DNA from: Linnemannia schmuckeri | Lineage: Eukaryota; Mortierellomycota; Mortierellomycetes; Mortierellales; Mortierellaceae | Assembly: GCA_029449235.1 (NCBI GenBank) | Contig: JANATG010000010.1 | Location: 372,001-436,000 of the forward strand | Length of the DNA: 64,000 nt | Direction of reading: 5' to 3' | In this document: positions 1 through 12,500 of the stretch, one piece after another | How the letters are laid out: each line of letters starts with the position of its first letter | Numbering within the stretch: position 1 is the stretch's first letter | Position numbers and translations under genes: made by a program | Notes under the pieces: model-generated | Told to the model about the DNA's origin: nothing | Database searches by the model: none | What the model saw: only the letters and a program-made list of their open reading frames with translations

Positions 1-643
1 ACTAGCGGATGAGAGGAAGAGAACAATAAGCAAGGGTCGAAGTAAGAAAAGAGAAAAATAAAGGGCTTGTTTGCGCGAACAAACAAACAAAAAAGCAGCG
101 AAGGATCGAAAGTGGAGCAGAGCAGACAAAGAAGACCGAGCGGACCTTTTTCGTTCTTTTTCTTTTTTGATGAACGACCGATCCTACAGCAGTTCCTCTA
201 ATTGATGGGATAGTATGAGGGTGATGAGCTAACTAGTCTTGATTCCTGATTGATCAATGGCATTGCGAACTGACTGTTCAATTGAATACCGCGGGACCCA
301 GGTGGTCGGTCGCCGGGACTATCATCAATGATCAAACTATTGTAGGTGATAATGATTATCTTTTCAATGATGACCCGTTTCTTTCCCCTACCTAGGCAAA
401 AGTGTTACTGTTCTCTGTCTATCAATATTCAAGATAGAAAACCAAACAGGCACTTCTTGCTGCAAGGAGTGTGTGTGGTGTGTGAAACCAGCTTTGGTTT
501 TTTCTCTTTGGCCCATTTGAATTGAATGAAGAAATGGCAAGTAAAAATAGAAAAACTGGCATTTTCAAAAGGGGAGTGAGAGTAAGAAGGTGTAGATCGA
601 ACAGATTTTTTTTAGTTTGATTTGCTTGGAAAGAGGGAGACCA
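1..643. other. Left-edge intergenic / promoter region
   Basis: No convincing coding region is seen. The stretch is A/T- and purine-rich with short homopolymers and presumably holds the 5' flank of the Sel1-repeat gene that starts at 644. The 3' end of a gene to the left cannot be excluded. Confidence 0.4.
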
Positions 644-3600
644 ATGGCCGTGCCAGAGCCATCAGCATCAAACGCTATTATGGGTAAGATGCTGCTTGCT
701 CTCTCTCTTCTCTTTCTCTCTTGTTGTTGATGGATGTTACTTGTCGATATTGAAGTTAGTCGACAATAGTCCGCATCGGAAAAGGTACCAATCGCTGCTC
801 TGCTCTTCGATATTATTTTTTTTTATTTCCATATGCCATACATCCACTGCAAGGTTGCAAGCCAGTCCAGTTCAGTCCAGTCCAGCCTGTCAACAACCAA
901 AAAAAAGTCATCCAACAGTCGGTCAGTCAGTCAGTCATCCCCCTCCTTCTCTATTACTATTTAATTCAATTCAATCCCTCTACTACTCCCTCCTTTTTCT
1001 TCCCTTGTGCTCAATATGCCATGCGATGCGCATCCAATAATAAACAGCCGTCGAATAGACATCCCAGCAGGTCATCCTCCTCTCTTCTTGTTGCTGTTGT
1101 TACTCTTTCCCCCTCACCCCTTCCTCCTCCCCTTCTTCCTCCATATAAGTTGTTGGCTGTTCCCCCTTTTTTTTCTTGTTTTCCTTTTCTTTTCTCGTTT
1201 GCTTCCTTCGTTGCCTTCCCTTCCCTCTTCCTCTTTATTTTCTACTTTTCCCTTCTTCCTTTTCATCCTCTTCTTCCTCTTCTTCCTCTTCTTCGCTCTC
1301 TCCCTTTCTCATATACACACACACACACACTCACTCACACTCACTCTACCATCCTCCCATTTCAATCGGCCCTCTTCCTTCCTTCTATCTATCCAACGCA
1401 AACTACACCATTGCTCCTTCCTTCTCTTTCAATCGAAAGCATCTTACCGCACACCCTCTTTCTATCTTTCCTCCACCCCGCCCAAGAAAAAACCACATCC
1501 CACACTAAACCAATAACTCTTTTCACAGTGTCGCCAACCGTTCGTCAATCCCACAACCGATCTATGACCGGTCCCCTCACCATGTCTGCCTCCCATATCC
1601 TTCATCGAGGACGCAGCGTCTTCTCGAAGCTCAACAAGAAATATAGACTTCCCGCTACTTCTATCTCAACAACCTCCGAATCCACTTCCTCTGCTTCCTC
1701 TATCCGCTCTTTCTCGACTCCTTCCTCCTCCGCCTCTATTCTTACCACCGCTTCCTCAACAGAATCTATTCAAACTACCACTACCACAGCACCGGCACAA
1801 CAGCAGCAGCAAGATCCTCAGGAGGCTGCTAGGGCTCAGCAGTTTTTTGAGCTCGGTCAGCAGTTGCTCTTTGGCCGCTACGGCCATTCCAAGGACGAGA
1901 CCGCAGCCGTCGAATACTACCGCATGGCCACCCAGCTGGGCCATCTCGAGGCCCAGGGGGCGCTTGCCTTCTGCTACGAGTTTGGACTGGGTATCCAGGC
2001 CGACTTTGTCGAGGCCGAACGTCTCTATATCCTTGCTGCCGAGAAGAACAACGGTCTGGCTCTTTCCCGTTTGGCCTTCTTGCGCAAGTACGGTCGCCCC
2101 TCGGTCAAGATCGATCGTATCGAGTCCGAATACTGGCAACAAAAGATTAACCAACAGGGTCCCGCTGCGTTGACCTGGCTCATGGAGGCTGCCTCGGTTG
2201 ATAACCATGACTGCTGCCAATACGCCCTCGGAGTCTGCTACCATGACGGCGTCGGTGTCGAGAAGAACCCTACAGAGGCCTTCCACTGGTACTTGAAGTC
2301 GGCTGAGCAAGGAAATGCTCGCGGGCAGGGTATTTTGGGCTACTGCTATGGCGAAGGATTCGGAGTCGAGCGGGACAGGCAGAAGGCGATGTACTGGTAC
2401 GGAATCGCGGCGGAGCAAGGAGACTCGGTGGCGCTTTACAACATTGGATACTGTTACGAGGATGGACTCGGCGTCGACCGCAACCCGGAGGAGGCTGTCA
2501 AGTGGTATCGCCTCTCTGCCGAGCTCGGTAACGCTTTCGCTCAGAACTCGCTTGGCTATTGCTATGAGGACGGCGTCGGAATCGAACAGAACCTGGAGCT
2601 TGCCGCCGAGTGGTACACCAAATCAGCAGAGCAGGGTTATCCCTGGGCAGAGTGCAACCTCGGATACTGCAACCAGAATGGTATCGGACTTCCCCGCGAC
2701 AACGCCAAGGGTGCCTACTGGTACCGTAAGGCTGCCCTCCAGGGTCACGCCCGTGCCCAGCACAACCTCGGATTCTGCTACCAGAACGGTATCGGTGTCG
2801 CCAAGGACCCCGTCGAGGCAGTCAAGTGGTACATGAAGTCTGCCGAGCGCGGCAACATCTTTGCCTTCCATTCTCTGGGTTACTGCTACCAGAACGGCAT
2901 CGGTGTCCAGCAGAACCTCGACGAGGCCGTCTACTGGTACTACCTCTCGGCCGAGGAGAACCACGCCCCCGCCCAGCTGTCGCTTGGCTACTGCTTCCGC
3001 AACGGTATCGGTGTACCCAAGGAGCCCAAGGAGGCCGTCAAGTGGTTCTATCGGTCCGCTATCCAGGGCAACGCCCTTGCCCAGAACTCTCTGGGTTTCT
3101 GCTACGAGGAAGGTCTCGGAGTTGAGAAGAACAGGGAAAAGGCTGTCTTTTGGTACGAGAAATCGGCAGCGCAGCAGAACCCTTGGGCGCAGTGCAACTT
3201 GGGCTTTTGCTATGCCAACGAGATTGGCGTTGCCCAAAACTACGAGATGGCCGTCAAGTACTACTCCCTTGCCGCGGCTCAGAACCATGCCCGCGCCCAG
3301 GACAAGCTCGGTGTCTGCCTCCAGCTCGGCCAAGGCATTGCTCAGGATGTCAAGCTTGCTGTCCGCTATTTCCGCCTTGCTGCCGAGCAGGGTCATCTCG
3401 CCGGACAATACCACCTTGCCAATGCTCTCGTAAGTCTCACCTTTTCTTTTCTTATTGTGTAAACGGCTTTTGTTCATTTCAAGTCTAGCATTCATACTTA
3501 TACTGCTTTATCCCTATATGATCTGCCTCTAATAGGAAAAGGGCTTGGGTTGTGAGGTTCAATTGGAAGAGGCGTCCATGTGGTTCGAGCGCGCGGCAGC

Positions 3601-3730
3601 CAACGGGTGCAGGACGTCGCACGAGCGTCTCCAGCGGCTCTTGGCCCGTGCCTGCCTCGAGAACGGTCTTGAAAGCAACTACAACGGTTTGTTCCTTGGC
3701 GCCGTCGGACACTGTGCTCCTGCCGCATAA
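644..3730 (+). CDS. Sel1-repeat (SLR/HCP-like) protein
   Basis: Proposed exons are 644-683, 1529-3429 and 3536-3730, giving 711 aa. The start at 644 has a good context (gaccaATGg). Its 13-codon exon ends in phase 1 at a GGTAAGA donor, and the acceptor ttttcacag at 1528 restores the frame. If that exon is wrong, the first usable ATGs are at 1564 or 1582. After a Ser/Thr-rich N-terminus (starting MSASHILHRGRSVFSKL) come about 14 tandem Sel1 repeats of 36 residues with the consensus LGYCYxxGxGVxxN..EAVxWYxxSAEQGNAxAQ. Sel1 repeats form alpha-solenoids that scaffold protein complexes, for example chitin-synthase activator Chs4/Skt5 or the ERAD factor Hrd3. No signal peptide, membrane segment or CAAX box is visible, so neither of those roles is supported. 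The exact partner is unknown. The last 64 codons lie in exon 3. Confidence 0.85.
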
Positions 3731-5145
3731 GCCTTCCTTACTTGCTTGCTTGCCTGTCCTTTTTTACCTACTTGCTTTTTTTTTCTCGTATTTCGTTTTG
3801 TCGTTTTTTTGCATGGTTTCCATTCATCCATATATCCTTGCCTGCATTTTTTTTTCTTATTTACTTTTTCGCGCCCAATCTTGTAACTTATTCGCTGTAA
3901 CCCGCCCTTTTCCTTTTTTTTCCACTCTCTTTTTTTTCCCTTGTACTTGTATCTCTTTTTCTTTTCTTTTCCGCGTTTCCTTCTTTCTTTAAAAGCTTAC
4001 AACCAACCCATGATACCATTAGAATGCAAAAAAATAAAAATCCTTTAAACAATTAATTATATCGACAAATTGGATGCATTGGGACCTTAATGGTGTCATG
4101 CGTAGAGAAGAACGCCTTGGGTAGGTGGTATGTAGGAATCGGATCGGAGAGAACAATTGACAGATCGAAACCAAAGTGGAAGAAGGCGAGAAAACAAAAG
4201 TAGAGAGGAATTAAAAAGCTGACAGGGCAGTAAGCACGGCATGATTCTTCGTCAGCAGAAGTAGTCATTACGGTTCGCCCGTGGTCAAGAAACGAGACAT
4301 AATTTGAGCGGGCAGAAGGTCGGATGTGGGGGAAACGAGAGAAAAGCTTTCGTGGGGCGGACTCAGCCTGAGTGAAAAGTTGTTCAACCAGAAGTGAGTC
4401 CGTTTGGCTGGTCGTTGTATGTCTCCATCTTTTCCATACGCGGTTGCAACCTTCTTCATTCGTGATCTTCAGCCCCTTCCTGACAAATTGTTTTTCCACC
4501 ATGTGGGAAATTCTTACTTTTTTTCTAATTTCTCCCATCGTGCATGTTTCTCCGTTTTCCTTCCAGGGTTGTCGAGTCAGATCTTGTTCTGTTTACTGAT
4601 CGTCATTCCTCCCTTGCAGTAGTCTAGCAAGGCAGATGTAAGCGATCCTAAAAGATCGTATCCTCCTCGCGATCGGAAGGCGAGGAAAAGAAAAAAAAAA
4701 AGTAAAAAAACGAAAATCAAACCCAGCTCTACAAACAGGGGGGCAGCCAGGCCGGATAAAACCTTTGTGTTTTTGTTTGTCACACATACTTGTCGCCTTC
4801 ATATTTTCTCAGATCTATTTTCTTTCCTTTCACTTTTCTTACTCTTTTCCTTCTTCGTTTTTCACCACTACCCTTGCTTCTCTTGCATCGATTCCTTCTA
4901 CCCTTTCTGTTGCTGTTGGATCAGACAAGCGTAACGAATAGAACGAAGCATACCTGATCTATCTCGGATCTGATCTGATCTCAACTTCATATACCCTCGC
5001 TTACTCCCCTTCGTCTAATCTACCCGCAAAAAAAACACAACATATCCCACCAAACCGACGCTCGCACCCTCTTCCGTCAATCAGCAATCGCCATCACCGC
5101 CACCACCGCCACAACAACAAACAACCAACAACAAAACATACAAAA
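3731..5145. other. Intergenic region
   Basis: About 1.4 kb between the Sel1-repeat gene and the PQ-loop gene, both on +. The first 300 bases are T-rich, as expected of a 3' flank. The last 350 bases are C/T-rich and lead into the next start codon (acaaaaATGg). No gene or RNA is recognised here. Confidence 0.5.
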
Positions 5146-6856
5146 ATGGCTTCAACACGTTCAATCCTCGAAAACATCTTCGGAATGCTCGGTATCATCT
5201 TCTGGTCATTCCAACTTCTCCCACAAGCCATCGACAACTACCGCGCGAAATCGACCGCCGGCCTCTCATATTCTATGTTTTTCATCTGGGTCCTTTGCGC
5301 GCTCGGCTTTGGTTCCTATGGAGTAGTGGAGGAGCTGTCGATTCCGTTGATTGTGCAGCCTCAAATCTTTGGAGTGTTATCGATGGTGTGCTATTTGCAG
5401 TGCCTGTATTATGGCGAGAGGACGAAGGGGTGGTGGACGTTGAGGAGGACGATGTGGGCTGCGGTCGGGGCGGTTTGTTTGATGGTTGGTGTCCAAGTGG
5501 GGGCTGTTTATGCTACCAGGGTAAGTCCTTTTTTGTGTTTTGCTCATGTTGTTTGTTGTGTGTTTCGAACTTCAAGGGGGGGGGTGAAATTGTTGAACCA
5601 TGGCTTCATTTTTTCTCATGACCTTATTTTTCGACATCGCCATGGTGCGACCAAAAGAGTTGCCTCGGGATCAGGGCGCATTCCTCTCATTCCAACTTGA
5701 GATTCACCCACTCACTCTTGCTCACGCACGCATTCACACTCTCAGGCATGAGTGGGCAAAATGGACAAGAGGACAACAAGGCGGAGAAAGGATTGTTTTC
5801 TGAACAAAGTCTACTGGTTGGTGTGAAATAAGCTGGGCGCCAAAAACAAACATTTGCATGCAGTATAACGGTTAACAACACTCCGCTAAGCCTACTGGGA
5901 AATACGTTGTTGGACGTATGGTAATGAAAAAGGAGGGTCTCCCTGATGGCTGCTGACATGTGTTTGCTCGTTTGGGCGGTCGTACAAAAAAAAAGAGGAT
6001 AAGGAGAGAGGTTTGGTTGTCCTGTTTGGGTACCACCATGTTCGTATATGTATGGTGGTTGGTATTACGGTGCTCAGAAAGTAAACTGCAACAATCAAAA
6101 AATCTCAACAACCAGGGACTTTTTTTTGTTCAACCACGCTTTGTGCGACGCAACAAGCGCACGCACAGAGTTCCTCCCTTGTGCACACCTAAAGACTGTC
6201 CGTCATGAATTTCTTCTCTCTCTTACCCGACTCTAATTCTCCCTTCTCTCAACTTTGTTTACCGTATTTTTGTCTCTTAGGCGGGAATCGACAACAATGT
6301 TAAGGGAACGGTAGAAGCCGCAGGCATCATCCCCATCCTCCTCCTCGTGCTCGGCTTCATCCCCCAATACGTCGACATCTATCGGGACCGATCCGTTGTA
6401 GGTGTCAGTATGGCGTTCATTGCAGCCGATGCCGCAGGAGCCATGTTCTCGATTGTCTCTCTTATCTTCCGGACCGAATTTGATCTTTTGGCGACGTTAA
6501 ATTATTGTGCAGTCTTGGTGTGTGATTTGATTGTGGTTGCGTTTTATGTTTATTTCAACAAGATGAACCCTGGCTTGGCGAGAGTCCGGGAGGTTGGTCA
6601 GAAGGATTTGGAGACTGGTGAAGGGAGGGAGAATGAGTCTGCGGTTGTGACGATTGTTGAGCCGGAGGAGAAGGAGGAGGAGGGGAAGGAGGAGCATCGC
6701 CGCCATTTGCATTTAGACATGCATGGCACAACGGTGCCTAATCACCTTCACGCCGAGCCTGTTGCCAAGACCATGACGATGACCGCGACGACGGGGGCTG
6801 CATCGCAGGTGTCGTTGTCAAGCGCTCATTCCAACAGCACTGTTGCGCAACCATAA
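5146..6856 (+). CDS. PQ-loop repeat membrane protein
   Basis: Exons 5146-5520 and 6281-6856 join in phase 0 (GTAAGT donor, TCTCTTAG acceptor) to give 316 aa; the 760-bp intron is long for this window. Two PQ-loop motifs are visible: P26-Q27 in FWSFQLLPQAIDNYR and P153-Q154 in LGFIPQYVDIYRDRS. They are spaced as expected for the two three-helix bundles of a seven-helix MtN3/PQ-loop transporter. Members of this superfamily include cystinosin and the vacuolar cationic amino-acid exporters Ypq1-3. The substrate here cannot be read from the sequence. The last about 90 residues are a charged cytosolic tail with Glu-rich and His-rich stretches. The start context is acaaaaATGg. Confidence 0.85.
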
Positions 6857-9547
6857 GCCGCTGTTGGAAAGAAATAGCCATCAATATAGCCGAGTTCTAT
6901 TTATTATCCCTCCTGCTTTAGCATGTAGCCCTTTTCTTTCATTTCCTTACTAATACTTTTGCATGGTTTACTCCACTAATAACACATACTCGTCGTCATT
7001 ATATCATCGAACAAGTCTGCAGCAACATGATTTACATGGCGGAATGGCTTACCTGAGAAATAACGCGAGAATGAAGCAACGAAAAAAAGGGTCATGAACG
7101 AAAGGAATGTCATCGAAAACTCCCACGTCCTCACTACCCTCGTCTTCTTCTCTACCTTCCTTTCAACTATTAACTGTTGATTCTTCTAAGAAAAAAATCG
7201 CGTGTTGTTCTTGAGTATTGCACAGAATTATGCCTAACCTTCCTCAACCAACCTACTCGCGAACCTGATACGCGTTATTTATTTATTTTTCTTGGCGAGA
7301 GGGTATACGCGATTGTCGTGTTCCTTGTGTCCAGGATGGTTCTATGGAGTGGTATTAAGGGTAATCGAATCATTACCTCAGCTCCGGACGCCGAATCCGA
7401 GAAGGACACACGAGAATGTCTATACACCGGGCGTTTTCGTCGTTGCGTGATTTTTTTCATACAAATTTTGAAGAGGGCAATCAGAATCAGGATCAGGCCA
7501 TGGAAGAAGAAGTGAAGAAGTAGAAGAGGTAGAGATTGAGGTAGAGAAACAGAAAAAAAAAGAGCTAATCATGGATGAGAAAGCGAAGAGAACTGAGCGG
7601 GAGTATCACAAAGAAAGAATGAAATAAAAGACAACAGCGGTAAACACACGAAAACAACATACGATGGGGCGAATGGATGCAAACAAGTTTTTTTATGTCT
7701 TTTGTAAGACGGACGTGAGTGATCGGAGGACATGGATGTGTTGTGTGGTGTAGTGTGGCGTTTTTCGGAGGAGAAAATAGCAAAAAAAGAAGAGAGATTT
7801 GCAAAGAATGCAGGGCAGCCTGTGCCTGAGAAAAAAATGTTAATAAAAACTCCCTCTGTAGCCAGTCATCCTTCCACCCTTTCATCCATGGCGCAAGCAA
7901 AACGAAGAAAGAACAGACAGGGGCAGAACAAACAGCTGTCGCACAATTGGTTCAACCACAAGGGCAAGACCGTTCGCTCGTTACCCCTGCCCGTCGTTTT
8001 TTTTCCTTTTTTTTTTGACGGATTGCTTACTTTTACCCCACCTTAAAGGCCGTATACCTTATTTTATGTCCGCCTTGAGAATGGTACCACAGAAGGAGCG
8101 AGAAAAAAAAGCCGAAAGAAGGGTAGCAGGTAGGCACGTACAAAATACGTGCTTCCTGCCTGGGTGGAAGGAAGTGATAGCCACAAAAAAAAAAGAGGAG
8201 TGGGAAGGGTGAGAACCTTGAAGAGAAGTACGTACTGTAGGCTGGAAAAGGGGGACTTTGAAAGTGGTTCGTTGTCGGGTTGGCCAATGGGAAGCCAGAT
8301 TCTCCATTGGCATGTTTATGTTTATGTGTTGTTGTTTGTTTATCGTTGACCCTTTATTAAGAGAGAAGGGGTAAAAAAACGCGATCTGGGAAACGTAAAT
8401 CGTAATAATAAATTCTTTTGCTAGGTACGTTGGTGGTCGGCCACACATTCAAAGGAAGGAAAGACAATCGGATGATACGAGTGAAGAGAATAAATTGCTG
8501 TTGCTGTTGTTGATGACGGTTTGTTATTGTTCAGAGAACGTTGTTGATGATACTTGGCGGTTGAGAACGATGAGAATGAAGCTGTCATTAGTTGTTATTG
8601 TTGTCGAGCACAGACAATGGATGAACCGATAGGGTGACAAAGAAATAACATGTTTAGTGTGAAATGAAAGAGAAAAAACGACAGAGAGTGAGAAACGAGG
8701 TGAGTAGAGCAAAGTGGCAGAATAGGGAGAAGGATTGCTGTTCATCATTGATAGATATCATTGCGGATATATATCTATATTCTTTTCTTGTACTGTGAAC
8801 AGATGGTACACCAAAGAAGAGCAAGAAAGAGCTCAGGCCTGAACACAGTATGTGTATTTTTGTTTTACTCTGTTACAATGAACGATCTCAAGGAATAAGA
8901 AAAAAAGCCTGCAGCGGGATAAGAGTAAGAGAGGGTAAGGGAGAGTAAGAGAGAGAAGACGAGATGAAGGACAGCAACAACAGCCTTCTCGCTCCTCGCA
9001 TGGCTATGGATGGTAAGTATGTCATGATGGTACTATTGCTCGGACCCAAGTAAACTAGCCTTTGCAAGCTATTCATTCATTAGTGATAAGTCCAGTCCCC
9101 CTTCCCTTCCCCAGGGCGATCAGAAACAAAAAAAAAAAAAAAAAGGTGAGAAGTGGCCTGATCTTTGTTGGGTGTCTCTGTCAATTAGAGATAATTTCTA
9201 TTACCAACACTCTATAATTGACAATCGTCAACCGATTCTATCACTTTTCTCTTCATTTTATTTTTTTTTTCCTATGTCCATTTTTAAACACAGCCAGCAT
9301 AAAATAACAAGGTCAAGGTCAGAGACATCAACCGTTTCCCTCCTTCCCTTCTCTCTTCTTCTCTTCTCTTCTCTTCTTTTCTCTTCTTCTTCTTCACCTC
9401 TTCTCATCTTCTTCATCTCTCCTCCTCCTCCTCCTCCTCTTCGTTTCTCCTCTCTCCGCCCCTTCGTCTCATCTCTCTCTCTTCCTCATTCCTCTCTTCC
9501 TTTCATACCCATACACAAAAGCGAAGATAAAAAGAGATAAAGAAAAG
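6857..9547. other. Long intergenic region upstream of HMG-CoA reductase
   Basis: About 2.7 kb without a credible gene on either strand. The open frames present are short, have no recognisable domain and show no codon bias. The last 230 bases are a strong C/T tract on the + strand. This is the probable HMG-CoA reductase promoter. I found no clear sterol-response element by eye. Confidence 0.5.
9321..9520 (+). promoter_or_regulatory. Coding-strand pyrimidine tract before HMG-CoA reductase
   Basis: Nearly uninterrupted C/T on the + strand (repeats of ttctctt and cctcct), ending about 30 bases before the start codon at 9548. Such CT-rich leaders are common at fungal transcription starts of strongly expressed genes. 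The role here is inferred from position. Confidence 0.4.
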
Positions 9548-12500
9548 ATGACAGGAAAGACACATACCCCCGAGTCGAGGTCCCATAAGCACCACGACGA
9601 GGACATCATCGACACCGTCGCACTCGACTCGGCTTACCGGAACTCGGCCCTCCGTCGCTTCCTCCACATCCTTGCCACTGCCACCACCCAGCACCCCATC
9701 GAATCCATCTCCCTCTGCCTCGTCGTCGCCTCTTTCGCCTACTTCACCCTCTTCAACACCATCCGCCACTCGACCTTCTTCGACTCTAACAACGTCGTCG
9801 TCTACCAGCCTACCACCGTCATCGCACACCCCGGCCAATCGACCTTCCAGCACTTTGACCGACGCTTCTCCAAGATCCCCCGCAATGCCCAGCAACTCCA
9901 GCTTAAGCAGGTCGTCGTCACCCCCGACTCGTCCGTCCCTTCTCTTATTGATACTGATTCAACATCAATGAAGAACTCTGTCTTGGCCTCTGTCCTTCAG
10001 CTCCAGACCATGATCGAGGATCAGGTCCTCGTCTCGCCCATCCAGCTCTGGGACAGGGATCTCCAATCCATCATCCAGGACGGCAAGGTCCTCGCGACCG
10101 TGACCGAGAACACGGAGACCGTCGATTATCTCTTCAAGGATCTTCGCTCAACTGTTATCATCGCAAACACCAACAACTCTAGCAGGACGACAACTGTCAT
10201 TCCTGAAACACCCGCATTGGTTCTTTCGTATGCGTTTGATGCCAACGGTCCCTTCCAGTCCCGCCTTGCTCAGGGCTGGGAGTCCAAGGTTGCCCATCTC
10301 GACACCCCCACGATGAAGTCTCAGTCGCGTCTCCTTGAGGACGAGAAATCGGCCCTTGCCTGGATCGGAAGCGCTCTCTTGGATGTTGCCCACAAGATTC
10401 AGGGCCTTGTTCAGGTACGCAACATTTTTTTATCTCCTTCGATCGCATCTCACTCTCGCTCTCTACACACCTTCGCATACCCAACAAACAATCAACAAAC
10501 AAACAACAGTGATACCAATTACTCTGTTACTTCCCTTCCTTCCCCTTTGCAACACCCTTATTTTGTCGATCCGTGCTCCTGTCCCTATCTCTATCGTATT
10601 CAAACAACTAACAATTTGTTCATGTGAAAAATATCAACAACAATTAGAAAGCAAGCACGATTGACGTGTTCGTCATCTTGACTGCCTACTTCATCATGTT
10701 CTGCTCGTTCGGACTCCTCTTCCACAACATGCGCAAGCTCGGATCCCAGTTCACCCTCGGGGTCTCCGTCTTGGTCGGCGGCGGATTCGCCTTCATGGGC
10801 GCTGTTATCACCGTCCACAACCTCGGCGTCTATGTCAATCCCATCCAGCTCTCCGAGGCCATCCCCTTCTTCATCATCACCGTCGGCTATGAGCGCGCCT
10901 ACACCCTCTCCAAGGCTGTCCTCCGCCCCACCCTCACTACTGCCGACTATGTCCCCGAATCGATCCAGAAGCACGTCGTCACCGCTCTTGAGTCCGTTGG
11001 CCCCATCCTCATCCGCAACTGCGCTGTTGAGATCGCTGTTCTCCTCTGCGGCTTTTTGTCGGGTATTCCTGGTTTGAAGGAGTTCTGCCTTCTCGCTGCC
11101 TTTATGCTCTTCTACGATCTCGTCATCCTCTTCACCTTCTACACCGCCATCCTCACCCTCAAGCTCGAGTTGCGTCGCATCCGTGAGAGTAGCAAGTCAC
11201 CCGTCCACTTTAGCGAGTTGACTTTGAAGGCTCTTTTGGGCACCACGGGATCTGATGACAACAAGCAGGATAACAACAACGGCAACAATAACTTGAAGAA
11301 GAACGGCTCTGTTTCTTCAACTACTACAAAGGCCGAGACTCGTCTTGTTGCCCAGCTGAAGTTGGCATTGATCGTTGGATTCGTCGCCATGCACTTGTTC
11401 AACGTCTGCACCACCTTGACCATCTCCAACGTCGCCGATATCCCTACTGGATCCTCGGTCGATGTCGCCGGCCCCTCGATCGCCCCTGTTCTTGAGACCC
11501 TTTTAGCTATCCACCGCTCGTCGACTCTCAAGGACATGCCCATGATCGTCGAGGTTGCCCCCGCCCTCTCTTTCCAGCACCTGGCCCCCATCTCGAGTTC
11601 CGTTGCCAACTGGACTGAACGCCCTCTGGAGAAAATGTTTGCCCTTTGGTCGTACTTGATTCAGGATCCCGTCATCTCCAAGTACATCTCTTTGGCCTTG
11701 GCTGCTTCCCTTTTGCTCAACGTCTTCTTGCTCAACGTCGCCAAGCAGTCTCGCCAGGCCCCTGTTGCTTCGACTGCCACTGTCACCTCTGCTCACCAAA
11801 CCACCAACGTTACTTCTCCCTCGACCACCACTGTCACCACTGTTGTCGCCACTACGACCAAGATTGCCGCCCCTGCTTCGACTCCCAAGCCTCAGCCAAC
11901 TCATATCCAAAAAGTCGAATCCCTGGCCGAGCCCAAGGCGGTTGTCGACACTGCTATTCTCAAGGAGGGCGACTGGGCTATGGTCCGTTCTGTCGAGGAA
12001 TGTATGTCTCTAGTCAAGTCGCCTGCTGGCGCCTCTGCTGTTTCGGATGAGGAGTTGGTCATGCTGGTCAACAACAACAAGATCCCCTCATATGCTCTGG
12101 AAAAGACCTTGGGCGATCTCACCCGTGCTGTCAAGATTCGCCGTGCCCTGATTTCCCGTGCTACCCACACTAAGACCCTCGAGACGTCGCTCTTGCCCAT
12201 GCATTACTACGATTACTCCAAGGTTATGGGCCAGTGCTGTGAGAACGTGATCGGATACATGCCTTTGCCCGTCGGTGTTGCTGGGCCCTTCAATGTGGAC
12301 GGACAGATGCTCTACTTGCCCATGGCCACGACTGAGGGATGCTTGGTTGCTTCGACTTCTCGTGGATGCAAGGCTATCAACGCTGGTGGTGGAGCGACCA
12401 CTGTTCTTTTGGCCGATGGTATGACCCGTGGACCCTGTGTCGAGTTCCCCAATGTTACTGAGGCTGGAGCCTGCAAGAGATGGTTGGACACTGAGGAGGG

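Noticed and set aside
1021..1563. In-frame N-terminal extension of the Sel1 protein through C/T-rich DNA
   Set aside because: Encodes only Phe/Leu/Pro/Ser low complexity and CA-repeat His-Thr; better explained as intron 1.
2623..3495. 290-codon open frame on the minus strand over the Sel1 gene
   Set aside because: Mirror of a repeated, GC-biased coding region on the other strand; no domain of its own.
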